64,000 bases of DNA from Bacillus sp. T33-2 (GTDB lineage Bacteria > Bacillota > Bacilli > Bacillales > Cytobacillaceae), in the NCBI RefSeq assembly GCF_002860205.1, contig NZ_PGVB01000004.1:62001-126000 (forward strand). Reading direction: 5' to 3'. Of the stretch, positions 8,684 to 16,586 are shown piece by piece. A program made the position numbers and the translations under genes. Every line of letters starts with the position of its first letter. Within the stretch, counting starts at the first letter, position 1. The notes beneath the pieces are model-generated. The model was not told where the DNA came from. It ran no database searches and worked only from the letters and a program-made list of their open reading frames with translations.

Positions 8684-9145
8684 TTAAACTGAACGCCGGT
8701 CTTCGAATGGATAATCGTCTTCTAAGCCTGGCCGTTTCAGCAGGCCAAAGAAGTTTTCGATTTCCCGTTCTGCGCTTAAGAGGGAATCTGAACCGTGGAT
8801 TACATTCTCTTCTTTTATAGCTGCAAAGTCGCCTCGGATTGTACCTGGCAGTGCTTCCAGTGGACTCGTCTTTCCGATCATGAGACGGGAAACCTCAATT
8901 ATATTTTCGCCTTCCCAAACCATCGCAAAAACAGGCCCGGATGTAATGAAATCCACCAATTCACCGAAAAATGATTTGTCCTGATGTTCCATATAGTGAT
9001 ATTCTGCTTTGCTGCGGTCAATAGTTTGAAGCTGTGCATGTAATAAAGTAAAACCTTTATTCTCAAACCGTTTGATGATTTCTCCGATTAATCCCCGTTT
9101 TACCCCGTCAGGCTTTACCATGATAAACGTGCGTTGTAACGTCAT
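8684..9145 (-). CDS. ndk: Nucleoside diphosphate kinase
   Basis: Transfers the gamma-phosphate of ATP to nucleoside diphosphates through a phospho-histidine. 153 residues, the standard length. Visible are the N-terminal [19 protein letters not shown] with K11, the phosphorylated H117 in NVIHGSD, and the C-terminal EIENFF. ATG is preceded by GAGGTGATC. It stands alone between unrelated genes here; in many Bacillus genomes it sits near menaquinone and aromatic amino acid genes, so it appears to have moved. Confidence 0.97.
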   Translation of the reverse strand: MTLQRTFIMVKPDGVKRGLIGEIIKRFENKGFTLLHAQLQTIDRSKAEYHYMEHQDKSFFGELVDFITSGPVFAMVWEGENIIEVSRLMIGKTSPLEALPGTIRGDFAAIKEENVIHGSDSLLSAEREIENFFGLLKRPGLEDDYPFEDRRSV

Positions 9146-9201
9146 ACGATCACCTCATTGTAAAATGTTTAAATGAGAACCACCAGTCACGAATTATATG
9201 A

Positions 9202-9463
9202 ACTTCATGTTAAGGATGACTCTGGACATTATACATTATGGCAGAATTATACAGATTTCAAACCATCCACATATAAGGAAACATAACATTCAGTTCTGTT
9301 AGCAGTATTTTGATTTATCTGGTGCCTGGAAAGGAATATTCTGGAACACTGGTAATTTTAAAAAGCGATCGGTTTGTTGAGCGAAATGAAGAGCTCATAC
9401 CTACAAGTGAAATTATACCCGTTGAGAATACGGATTTTGATTTCACTCAAGGCAGGAATCTTC
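9202..9463 (+). pseudogene. Fragment of an aldose 1-epimerase-like gene
   Basis: Plus-strand reading gives, after 9313, SDRFVERNEELIPTSEIIPV and then ENTDFDF, which resemble the LIPTGEI...ENTPFDF segment of aldose 1-epimerases (GalM family). An upstream piece (9202-9288, ELHVKDDSGHYTLWQNYTDF) in another frame may belong to the same decayed gene. There is no proper start, the active-site parts are missing, and the frame runs directly into the ABC permease fragment at about 9460. This is a dead remnant. Confidence 0.5.
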
Positions 9464-9958
9464 CAAATGCCTTTTACATTGCCCGAGCTCGTTTATGCCA
9501 TTCAGTTTGCCTCAATCTTTTATGCGATTGGACTGGATGAAATGATTCCGGGACTTATCATTGTCAATCTGATTATTGGAATTCCTTATTCGGTGTTCAT
9601 TTTAATTCCCTATATAGAATCGCTCGATGCAAGGCTTGAATGGGCCGCCGACTCATTGGGAGCGGGAAGGATGAGCATATTCCGGAGGATCATTGTCCCT
9701 CAGCTGGTTCCCGGCATTACAGCCTCGGCCATTAATGTTTTAATCCGCATGTTCAGTGCCTTCACGATTATTCTTTTAATCTCGGGACCAAGAACACAGA
9801 CGCTGCCGGTCATGGTATTCAGCGTGCTGAACAGCGGTGGCAACCAGCCGCCGGCAATGCTCAACTCATTGGCATTGGCGCTCATGTTCCCACTGTTGTT
9901 ATTCTCTTTTGTAAGTTTGTGGATTTCAGCTTTTTCTCAAAGAAAATTAGGTGAATAG
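9464..9958 (+). pseudogene. ABC transporter permease, N-terminally truncated remnant
   Basis: About 160 residues of the C-terminal half of a binding-protein-dependent transport permease. The EAA loop that contacts the ATPase is clear (EWAADSLGAGRMSIFRRIIV), and three to four membrane segments follow. The first half of the protein, a start codon with a binding site, and partner genes (ATPase, binding protein) are all missing. Its frame begins inside the epimerase fragment, so the two genes were joined by a deletion. The substrate cannot be told. Confidence 0.75.
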
Positions 9959-9977
9959 TGTATGTATGACAACACAA

Positions 9978-10009
9978 AAAGAGGGCGCCCCACTTGCAGC
10001 ACCCTCTTT
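9978..10009. terminator. Terminator between the permease remnant and the kinase gene
   Basis: Stem AAAGAGGG (9978-9985) / CCCTCTTT (10002-10009). On the minus strand it is followed by TTTTTG, so it best serves the kinase gene that ends at 10036. Confidence 0.7.
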
Positions 10010-10035
10010 ATGTTTAGACTCTATTCTGCAGCAGA

Positions 10036-10851
10036 TCAGGACATGGCTTGAAGATCTGTAATGCGTAATAATTCCTCCTGGACGTACCGCCAGTCATCGT
10101 AAGGCTCGTCAAGCTGCAGCAGCCGCCTTATCAGTTGCCGTGCGGGAAGGCTGATTTGCAACTCATCTTCCCAGCTTCTTTCCTCTGCCTGCTCATGCTC
10201 GGGTGTATAGCCAGAGTAAAGCAAGAACAGCAGGAAATGCCCGAGGCCATAAAAATCGCTGCACACTGAAAGTTCCCTGTACGGGTTTTTGGCCGGCTTT
10301 TTTGCAGGATGACGGGTACCACTCGAAAGCTTTCTGGCCAGCCCAAAATCAATCAGTTTTAATTCGTCCCCGACAATCATGATATTCGGTATCCTGACAT
10401 CCCTGTGCACGATTTGCTGGCTATGGAGATAGCCGATGATCTCATTAAGCTTCATGGCAACAGACAATGCTTCATTTTCATTGTAGATTCTTCCTTCGGA
10501 GAAAATTAGCTGCTCAAAAGTTTTTCCATTAATATATTCCATCGTGAAATATGGAATCTTATTGAATTCCCCGCATTCATAAAAACGCGGAAACGCAGGG
10601 TGAATGAAACCTCGCAGCAATTCTGTTTCATTGCGGAAGCTGCTTATGTTTCGCTGTGACAGCCTTTTTTGGAGGCGAAGTGCTTTTAGGACAGCTTGGC
10701 AGCCCTGCTTGTTGTCGAATACGCGGTAACTTCGTCCGTAGCTACCGGATCCCAGATATTGCTCGACCCGGTAGCGGCCATCAACTGTATAGCCCTCCGC
10801 CATTTTAGGCTCTATAGCATCAGAAACTCCTAGAATAATTGATTTTAACAT
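10036..10851 (-). CDS. Hanks-type Ser/Thr protein kinase (YbdM-like)
   Basis: Soluble protein kinase of 271 residues. Visible motifs: glycine loop GSGSYG (34-39), lysine of subdomain II (K56 in VLKAL), a helix C glutamate near 76, catalytic loop HRDVRIPNI (149-157) and DFG (168-170). In the catalytic loop the usual lysine after HRDL is replaced by Arg (HRDVRIPN), which is conservative. There is no membrane anchor or PASTA domain, so it is not the cell-wall sensor type but resembles B. subtilis YbdM. I start at ATG 10851, preceded by GGAAGG. A small His-rich protein gene lies upstream in the same orientation, about 80 bp away. Confidence 0.88.
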   Translation of the reverse strand: MLKSIILGVSDAIEPKMAEGYTVDGRYRVEQYLGSGSYGRSYRVFDNKQGCQAVLKALRLQKRLSQRNISSFRNETELLRGFIHPAFPRFYECGEFNKIPYFTMEYINGKTFEQLIFSEGRIYNENEALSVAMKLNEIIGYLHSQQIVHRDVRIPNIMIVGDELKLIDFGLARKLSSGTRHPAKKPAKNPYRELSVCSDFYGLGHFLLFLLYSGYTPEHEQAEERSWEDELQISLPARQLIRRLLQLDEPYDDWRYVQEELLRITDLQAMS

Positions 10852-10930
10852 CGAAATTCCTTCCAATCAGGTGCGTTAAGGCACAGCCCCGCAGCACATG
10901 TGCTAAAAAATAAGCTTTTCACTTGTTCTA

Positions 10931-11104
10931 TCAGCTGCTGAAGAAGCTGCTGCCACGTGAGAAAAAGCCCTTGCTGCCGTGTTTCCGCTTGTAGTAATGG
11001 TGGCCATGTCCGGTATGCCTGTGATGGCGATGCCTGTCACTTGAACTGTAATGTCTTTTGTTGAGCTTCTGTTTTAATATTGATTCAATCATTTTTTTAA
11101 GCAT
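10931..11104 (-). CDS. Small histidine-rich basic protein, unknown function
   Basis: 57 residues beginning MLKKMIESILKQKLNKRHYS, an amphipathic basic helix, then a His/Arg/Tyr-rich middle (about ten His within residues 25-43) and a Gly/Ser/Phe tail. The start at ATG 11104 is well supported by GGAGG 8 nt upstream. I do not recognise a family. The composition suggests metal or nucleic-acid binding or a kinase substrate with a Ser-rich tail (SSSDRH, GSSFFSS). Same strand as, and just before, the kinase gene, so a functional link is plausible but unproven. Confidence 0.65.
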   Translation of the reverse strand: MLKKMIESILKQKLNKRHYSSSDRHRHHRHTGHGHHYYKRKHGSKGFFSRGSSFFSS

Positions 11105-11372
11105 CGTTATTACCTCCATTTTGGCTATTATTCGTAATACGTTTCTGAACAGTTAAAGTTTCAATCCTGAGTGAACCCGCTTCTGGCACTTCTCCTCATT
11201 TTATAAACGCGAATAGAGCATCTTCCAAGAGGATAAGAACACATTGTTATCCTCTTAATCGTAATTTAAACTAGGTCATTTTTACTATTTTTGCTTTGTT
11301 ATGTAAATTTTTGGCGAAAATTGTTGATAATTCTATTACTAAGTTTTAGTATAAAAGTAATAATTTGATAAA

Positions 11373-11444
11373 GGCAAACTTGCTGAAAGGTAAGGACGCA
11401 AAGCCGCGAGTCTAAGGTGGGGACACTATGATAGTCGGGTTGCC
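11373..11444 (+). ncRNA. Cyclic di-GMP-I riboswitch (GEMM-I)
   Basis: The aptamer starts GGCAAAC and closes GGGTTGCC, giving the P1 stem. Inside are the conserved GGACGCAAAGCC segment, the GCGA loop followed by TCTAAGG, and the ACTATGATAGTCGGG segment that holds the ligand pocket of class I c-di-GMP riboswitches. A terminator (11494-11522) follows about 50 nt later and then a short gene, so it is likely to control transcription read-through. Confidence 0.9.
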
Positions 11445-11493
11445 AAAAAGTCGGATTAATAAATATTCGTTAAAGGATGGCTTTAACGACTTT

Positions 11494-11522
11494 GTCCACT
11501 CTTTTTGGAGTGGGCTTTTTTA
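11494..11522 (+). terminator. Riboswitch expression-platform terminator
   Basis: Stem GTCCACTC (11494-11501) / GAGTGGGC (11508-11515) followed by TTTTTT. Between aptamer and terminator another pairing is possible (AAAGTCG at 11447-11453 with CGACTTT at 11487-11493), which could be the alternative fold. Confidence 0.8.
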
Positions 11523-11557
11523 GTTGTATCACTATGAAAGAAGGAGGAAACCAGCAC

Positions 11558-11814
11558 ATGATAAAAAAAGCCGGCAAGTCTGTGAACATTGGCGATACGA
11601 TCCGTTTTTCCAGAGCGGATACAGAAATCGATGGCGAAGTGAGAGTTGTCCGGGAAAACTCTGTCATAGTAAACATGCCGAGGAATTAGGCAGGCAACTG
11701 GAAATCGAAAATGCGTGTACGGTTGTCAATCATGCCAGATATGAGATCATCAAGCGGTCACCCCACCCGATAGAGCCACCAGGAGTCCAGAATATTTCAC
11801 GGCGCATTATATAG
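11558..11814 (+). pseudogene. DUF2187 (YkvS-like) gene, frameshifted at about 11679
   Basis: Directly downstream of the riboswitch terminator, with AGGAGG and ATG 11558. The first frame gives 43 residues (KVNIGDTIRF-like start, then GEVRVVRENSVIVNMP) that match the N-terminal half of the small DUF2187 family, then stops at 11689. The +1-shifted frame continues the family (EELGRQLEIENACTVVNHAR, then YEIIKR) to a stop at 11814. One base is missing after CATGCC. It is either a recent pseudogene or a sequencing error. Function of the family is unknown; here it would respond to c-di-GMP. Confidence 0.7.
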
Positions 11815-11839
11815 TAATGAGGAAGAGAGCGACAAAGAT

Positions 11840-12034
11840 TTGATTATTTTAAAACATTATTACCTAAGTGAACTTGAGCGTGAAAAATTTGAGAACGAGT
11901 TATTTATAGTAAACCCACACATAGGCAAGGATGACATATTATCACTTGATGACAAAGAATTGGTTGCATTGTACGAAGAACAGACACGAAACCGGCAAAT
12001 ATCTCGTATCGGTGCCAATTCACCCATTATGTAA
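11840..12034 (+). CDS. Small hypothetical protein
   Basis: 64 residues, acidic and helical. The second half, with DDKELVALYEEQ, resembles the short BH0509-type Bacillus proteins, but I am not certain of the family. The TTG start at 11840 has only a distant GAGGAAG, so the true start is uncertain. It is the first of three closely spaced small plus-strand genes. Confidence 0.45.
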   Translation: MIILKHYYLSELEREKFENELFIVNPHIGKDDILSLDDKELVALYEEQTRNRQISRIGANSPIM

Positions 12035-12046
12035 CGGAAAGGGCGG

Positions 12047-12325
12047 TTGATCACTGTGGCATTTTTCTTTGGTACGGTTGACTTTTTTGAAAGAGAAATT
12101 CTCAACCATTCAGCTAAAAGCCCACTGGGAATTTCGACTGAAGACAAGATGTATAAAAAATATAAAACATTACAGAGAGAGCTGTTACACGATTTCGTAT
12201 GCGATGAAAAAATCAGAAAAGATTGTTTGGTAAACCTTGATTTTGCATACAGAAATCTGGCCGGGCAGGATTATCTGTCCGGATTGAACGGTCCATCATT
12301 TCACAAGGGCAGCCAGTGTTCTTAA
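12047..12325 (+). CDS. Hypothetical protein
   Basis: Up to 92 residues. GGAAAGGGCGG precedes both a TTG (12047) and a GTG (12056), either of which could be the start. I see no known motif. It lies 12 nt after the previous small gene and overlaps the beginning of the next frame, which suggests a transcript shared with the DNA-binding protein that follows. Confidence 0.45.
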   Translation: MITVAFFFGTVDFFEREILNHSAKSPLGISTEDKMYKKYKTLQRELLHDFVCDEKIRKDCLVNLDFAYRNLAGQDYLSGLNGPSFHKGSQCS

Positions 12326-12360
12326 AGTTAAGGAGAGGGAAAGGAGTTATTTTAATTGCT

Positions 12361-12936
12361 ATGCCAGACTTGCAAAAAGAATTACGTTTTATAGAGGAGA
12401 ACTTGGGAGCAATTCCTTTAAAAACGATCGCTGACAAGCTGGGAAAACCGGTCAATACAATTGAAATGACGTTAAAGAGAAAAAAGGGATCAGCCAGTAC
12501 AAAAATACACACTGGGATGCTAACAGCTGGTGAACTTGCAAAGATCCTGAAGGTGGACCGCAATACAGTTATGGGCTGGATTAGGAGACACGGTTTGGCT
12601 TCCGTCCAGCGAGTAACTCATACTTCAAAAAGGTTTACCTTTATTGATATAGAGCTATTTTGGAGTTGGGCGGCTGACAATAAAGATAAAATTGATTTTT
12701 CGAAACTATCTCCACATGTACTTCCGCCACAACCGAAGTGGGTTGAATTCGAGAGGAAAACAAGCAAAACTATAACTAAATACAAGGCTTGGACTGTCCA
12801 GGAAGAAAAACGATTATTAAAGTTAGTCAGCACAGGAATGAACTTCGAGGAGATAGCTGCGATAATGGATAGAACACCGCATTCCATAGAAAAAAAGCAC
12901 AGCAGGATAAAGGCAGCTCTCCCGAGAATAAAATAA
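12361..12936 (+). CDS. DNA-binding protein with HTH and Myb/SANT-like domains
   Basis: About 191 residues from the ATG at 12361. Three DNA-binding-like segments are seen in order: an N-terminal helix-turn-helix (PLKTIADKLGKPVNTIEMTL, about residues 20-40), a MerR/excisionase-like motif (LTAGELAKILKVDRNTVMGW, about 53-72), and a C-terminal Myb/SANT-like unit (WTVQEEKRLLKLVSTGMNFE, about 141-160, then EEIAAIMDRTPHSIEKKHSRI). The AAAGGAG site is about 16 nt from this ATG, so translation may begin at a rarer codon nearer to it. Such multi-HTH proteins are common in prophage and accessory regions. Target unknown. Confidence 0.7.
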   Translation: MPDLQKELRFIEENLGAIPLKTIADKLGKPVNTIEMTLKRKKGSASTKIHTGMLTAGELAKILKVDRNTVMGWIRRHGLASVQRVTHTSKRFTFIDIELFWSWAADNKDKIDFSKLSPHVLPPQPKWVEFERKTSKTITKYKAWTVQEEKRLLKLVSTGMNFEEIAAIMDRTPHSIEKKHSRIKAALPRIK

Positions 12937-13079
12937 GGGCAGCTAACATGCTCCACATAATGGACGCTGGCTACTTGCCATGCGTTTATTTTTTTGGGAA
13001 ACCGGATTGCAAAATGACAGTCACACTGAAAATTTGTTAAATTCATAACAAATACAAAATTAAAACTTCTTTTTTGTGT

Positions 13080-13106
13080 TTAACCTTTTTACATAATGGC
13101 CGTTAT
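13080..13106 (+). promoter_or_regulatory. Sigma-D-like (motility) promoter for the BMP-chemoreceptor operon
   Basis: TTAA (13080-13083), 15 nt, then GCCGTTAT (13099-13106), which matches seven of eight bases of the sigma-D -10 box GCCGATAT. The -35 matches TAAA in three of four. Location about 40 bp before a chemotaxis operon supports it. Confidence 0.6.
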
Positions 13107-13148
13107 AAAGTTTATGACAAAATATTCTTTGAATAGGAATGATCTTCT

Positions 13149-14129
13149 TTGAAAAAGGCACTGGTTTTATTGTTTTCATTTTCCTTGTTTATTGCAGTTT
13201 CTGGATGTTCTAAACAATCCCAGGAATCTGATACCAAAAGCAGGATAAAAATAGGCATCATGCTATCTGATGCTGGCTTGGGCGACCAATCCTTCTCGGA
13301 TGCAGGCTTCGCCGGTCTTGAAAAAGCACGGGATGAAATGGGCGTCTCCTTTGACTATAAGGAAATTGCGGACACAAAAACATATGAAAAAGGCTTAGAA
13401 GAGCTGGTAAAGCAAGGCAATGACCTAGTTATCGGACTCGGATTCTCAATGCAGGAGGCCGTCAATAAAATCGCAAAAAAGTATCCGAAAACTTCTTTTT
13501 TGCTAATTGACTCAGAATCTGACCTGACAAATGTACATTCCGTTACATTTAAGGAGGAAGAAGGTTCCTACTTAATCGGGGCGATCGCTGGCATGAAAAC
13601 AAGCAGCAATGTCGTTGGGTTTGTCGGCGGATTGGATGTTCCCCTCATCCGAAAATTTGAGAAAGGCTTTGTTGAGGGTGTCAAAGCTGTGAACCCCGAC
13701 GCAAGGATCCTTTCACGCTTTGCAGGAAGCTTTGGCGACGACAAGCTTGGCGGGCAGATTGCGGCAGAGATGATCCAGCAACAGGCTGATTATATTTACC
13801 CTGCTGCCGGATTTACCGGAGTGGGTGTTTTGAATGAAGCCCAGAAATCAGGGGTTTATTCTTTTGGTGTGGACAGCGACCAATTTTATCTGGCAGAAAA
13901 GGCTGTGATCACGTCAATGCTGAAGCGTGTCGATGTCGCCATCTACAACGTGGTAAAGGAAATGGTTGAAGCGGGAAAACTATCGGAAAAACAAATGAAA
14001 CTTGGTATCAAGGAAAGTGGCATTGATATTGCTCCTATAAGGGTCATTACGCTTTCGCCAGAAGAAAAAAAGCAATTGGACGTTTTTAGGGAAAATCTAT
14101 CAGAAGGTAAAGTCCAGCTACTGCCGTAG
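13149..14129 (+). CDS. BMP-family substrate-binding lipoprotein (Med/PnrA-like)
   Basis: Extracellular lipoprotein of 326 residues: signal peptide with lipobox VSGC (Cys20), then a periplasmic-binding-protein fold of the basic membrane protein family, whose studied members bind purine nucleosides (PnrA) or act as the competence regulator Med. Typical segments are IGIMLSDAGLGDQSFSDAGF near residues 35-54, LVIGLGFSMQ, FVGGLDVPLIRKFEKGF and GVDSDQFY. TTG start at 13149 with AGGA upstream. No ABC transporter genes follow; instead a chemoreceptor starts 21 nt after its stop, so it probably delivers its ligand to that receptor. Ligand unknown. Confidence 0.85.
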   Translation: MKKALVLLFSFSLFIAVSGCSKQSQESDTKSRIKIGIMLSDAGLGDQSFSDAGFAGLEKARDEMGVSFDYKEIADTKTYEKGLEELVKQGNDLVIGLGFSMQEAVNKIAKKYPKTSFLLIDSESDLTNVHSVTFKEEEGSYLIGAIAGMKTSSNVVGFVGGLDVPLIRKFEKGFVEGVKAVNPDARILSRFAGSFGDDKLGGQIAAEMIQQQADYIYPAAGFTGVGVLNEAQKSGVYSFGVDSDQFYLAEKAVITSMLKRVDVAIYNVVKEMVEAGKLSEKQMKLGIKESGIDIAPIRVITLSPEEKKQLDVFRENLSEGKVQLLP

Positions 14130-14150
14130 CAAAGGAAAGGAGCTTACAGC

Positions 14151-15800
14151 ATGAAACTAAAACAAAAAATTTTAATGATTTCCCTGATTCCTTTGCTTTT
14201 ATCAGTCAGCCTGATTGGATATGCCGTTTTACAGATGAAATCTTTAAAATCATCCACTACTGTTATTGTACAGATGTTAGTGAATGTCGAGGAATTAAAT
14301 AGTTCTGCCAAAAGCCTGCAAAAATCCCTTAATGCCTACTCATTAAATGCTAGTGCGGCTAATGCTAATGAGGTTAAGCAGGATTTACAATTCACCGGCT
14401 CTATATCTGGCAAATTAGAAAAGAAACTGTCCAGTGAAACACAAATAAAGACCATAAAGAAAATTATATTGAAATACAATCAGCTGTCCACCGCTTCATC
14501 AGAGGCCATAAAGGAAGCAAACCAGGCTGAAGCAAAACGCCAGTCTTTGCGGACAAAAGGGATGGCCAATGATGTAATTGAATTAAAAAGAATGATCAGT
14601 GACGAATACAACAGCATGCAGCTGCGGCTCCAAAACCATATCAATTGGATTGTATCCTTTTCAATCATCGCGGCGCTCATTTTAGTCGGAGCCTCTGTAG
14701 TTACCTCCATGATTTTCACAGAGCGTATTGTGAGGCCGATCAGGCTGATCACTAACCACGCCGGGCAAATTGCCGCCGGAAACCTGGCGGTGAGTAATGT
14801 AACAGTTACTAGTAAAGATGAAATCTCTGTTTTGAACCAGTCATTTCAGGAAATGGTGCGGAATTTACGGCGCCTCATAGAACAAGTCAGCAACAGTTCG
14901 AGCCAGGTAGCAGCTTCTGCAGAGGAGCTGATGGCAAGTGCTGAAGAAACAATGAAAGGTACAGAACAGATTACAACGTCCATCCAACAGGTTTCGGCTG
15001 GTGCTGAGCAGCAGACTGTGAAATCAGGTGAGTCGGCGCGGGCAGCCGAGGAAAGCACCATGGGGGTCAAAAAAATTGCGGAAAATGCAGCTTCGGTTTT
15101 AGAACTTTCTAGATCCGCCAATGACAAAACACAAGAAGGCTCTGAATATGTTAAAGAAACACTGCATCAAATGGACTTGATTCACGCCTCTGTAGAAGAA
15201 AGTGATGCGGCACTGAATGAATTAAATAAACGTTCCAAAGAAATTGGGGACATCCTCAACTTAATAACTGGTATCGCAAATCAAACGAATCTCCTTGCTT
15301 TAAACGCTGCAATTGAAGCTTCAAGAGCTGGTGAAGCAGGCAAGGGATTTGCTGTTGTTGCGGATGAAGTCCGTAAACTGGCAGAGCAGACAAGGGATTT
15401 TGTGGCACATATTGCAGAAATCACTACAGAAATGCAGCAGGACACCGGGAAAAGTGTAGAGTCAATGCAATTCGTTAAAGAAAAAGTGGCTGGCGGCCTG
15501 GCCATAGCGAGCAGGACTGAGGAAACGTTTCATGATATCCTAGATTCTGTCGAGAATGTGGGAGAGCAAATGCAAAGCATTACTGCTATATCCAGCGAAA
15601 TCACTAACGAAGTATCACTCGTTTCAAAGCGGGTGATTGAAATGTCCGATGTTGCGGGCAGCACTTCCTTGGTCGCCGCCGGAGTCGCATCAGCATCCGA
15701 GCAGCAGCTGGCATCAATGGAGGAAGTAAACGCAGCCGCGGCTTCGTTGGCCAACCTGGCAGAGGAGCTGCAAAACACTATTTCGAAGTTTCACTTATAG
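14151..15800 (+). CDS. Methyl-accepting chemotaxis protein
   Basis: 549 residues: first membrane helix (7-29), a small helical extracellular domain (about 30-165), second membrane helix (about 166-190), HAMP domain (about 190-245) and a long methyl-accepting coiled coil. The signalling tip is intact ([20 protein letters not shown], then [20 protein letters not shown]). The sensor domain is too small for a Cache domain and looks like the four-helix-bundle type, suited to contacting a binding protein. It follows the BMP lipoprotein gene by 21 nt with AAAGGAG before ATG. Signals to CheA/CheW elsewhere. Confidence 0.93.
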   Translation: MKLKQKILMISLIPLLLSVSLIGYAVLQMKSLKSSTTVIVQMLVNVEELNSSAKSLQKSLNAYSLNASAANANEVKQDLQFTGSISGKLEKKLSSETQIKTIKKIILKYNQLSTASSEAIKEANQAEAKRQSLRTKGMANDVIELKRMISDEYNSMQLRLQNHINWIVSFSIIAALILVGASVVTSMIFTERIVRPIRLITNHAGQIAAGNLAVSNVTVTSKDEISVLNQSFQEMVRNLRRLIEQVSNSSSQVAASAEELMASAEETMKGTEQITTSIQQVSAGAEQQTVKSGESARAAEESTMGVKKIAENAASVLELSRSANDKTQEGSEYVKETLHQMDLIHASVEESDAALNELNKRSKEIGDILNLITGIANQTNLLALNAAIEASRAGEAGKGFAVVADEVRKLAEQTRDFVAHIAEITTEMQQDTGKSVESMQFVKEKVAGGLAIASRTEETFHDILDSVENVGEQMQSITAISSEITNEVSLVSKRVIEMSDVAGSTSLVAAGVASASEQQLASMEEVNAAAASLANLAEELQNTISKFHL

Positions 15801-15837
15801 GGATTGGGATAACGTATCAACTATTTATAGTGGTGTT

Positions 15838-15886
15838 AGCTTGTAGATAAGGTCTTTTTCAGACTCGTCTGCAAGCTTTTTTTATA
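15838..15886 (+). terminator. Terminator after the chemoreceptor gene
   Basis: Arms AGCTTGTAGA and TCTGCAAGCT around a loop that contains a second small hairpin, followed by a seven-T run. Confidence 0.75.
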
Positions 15887-15956
15887 AAAGCAGGTCTTTG
15901 ATAATTAAATTATATTAATGTAGGATTTTTGTATGCTGAACAAATTTAATATGGTA

Positions 15957-15993
15957 AAAGAGCGATTCTTCAATTTGAAGTAACGCTCTTTTT
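15957..15993 (+). terminator. Second terminator
   Basis: Stem AAAGAGCG (15957-15964) / CGCTCTTT (15984-15991) followed by TTTTT. The 70 bp between the two terminators hold no gene; it may be a back-up or mark a short RNA. Confidence 0.6.
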
Positions 15994-16011
15994 TAATTTA
16001 ACAAGAAATTC

Positions 16012-16048
16012 TTGACAATTAACTCTGATTAATGTTAAATACATTAAT
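16012..16048 (+). promoter_or_regulatory. marR promoter with autoregulatory operator
   Basis: TTGACA (16012-16017), 17 nt, TTAAAT (16035-16040). A perfect inverted repeat ATTAATGT-TAAAT-ACATTAAT (16028-16048) covers the -10 box, the layout expected for MarR repression of its own operon. Confidence 0.7.
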
Positions 16049-16122
16049 AGTTAAATAGTTGAACAGTTTCTTTATTGAATAGTTTGTCTAAAGAACAACA
16101 TTGAAGAGGTGGATGCACTGTT

Positions 16123-16584
16123 ATGTCAGAAAAGAATATACAAGACCTGGTGGATAGGTATATAGCTGTTTCGTTCTCGGTCACAAAAAAAGGGGAGTCA
16201 CTGATTAAAGAGCAAATTGGCAGTGACCTGACCAGCGACCAGCATTACACATTAAGGTATATCAACCGGGTCGGCTCATGTACATCTTCGGAATTGGCAG
16301 AGGAATTTGAAGTGAAGAAAAGCGCGATTACGGCAATCATCAACCGTATGTGGGAAAAGGGGTTGATTAAGCGTACCCGGGATGAAAATGACCGAAGGGT
16401 GGTTTATTTGACATTAACGGATAAAGGGGCCGAACTGTATAAAAAAACGGAGGAACGAATTCACAAGCTTGTCGGTTCATTCATTTCAAAATTTGATGCA
16501 TCTGAAATCAAGCAATTCATTGATACGTATGAAAAGCTCAACAAAGTATTAATTGAAATCAAAGATAAACAGCTGGAGGTATAA
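16123..16584 (+). CDS. MarR-family transcriptional repressor (YdgG-like)
   Basis: 153 residues with the MarR winged helix: recognition helix in CTSSELAEEFEVKKSAITAI (about 53-72) and the wing motif DENDRRVVYLTLTDKG (about 87-102). It begins a two-gene unit with a large MMPL exporter that starts 2 nt after its stop. The same pair, ydgG-ydgH, is known in B. subtilis. It likely represses the pair through the palindrome over its promoter and is released by a lipophilic or toxic compound; that ligand is unknown. Start ATG 16123 has GAAGAGGTGG upstream. Confidence 0.9.
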   Translation: MSEKNIQDLVDRYIAVSFSVTKKGESLIKEQIGSDLTSDQHYTLRYINRVGSCTSSELAEEFEVKKSAITAIINRMWEKGLIKRTRDENDRRVVYLTLTDKGAELYKKTEERIHKLVGSFISKFDASEIKQFIDTYEKLNKVLIEIKDKQLEV

Positions 16585-16586
16585 CA

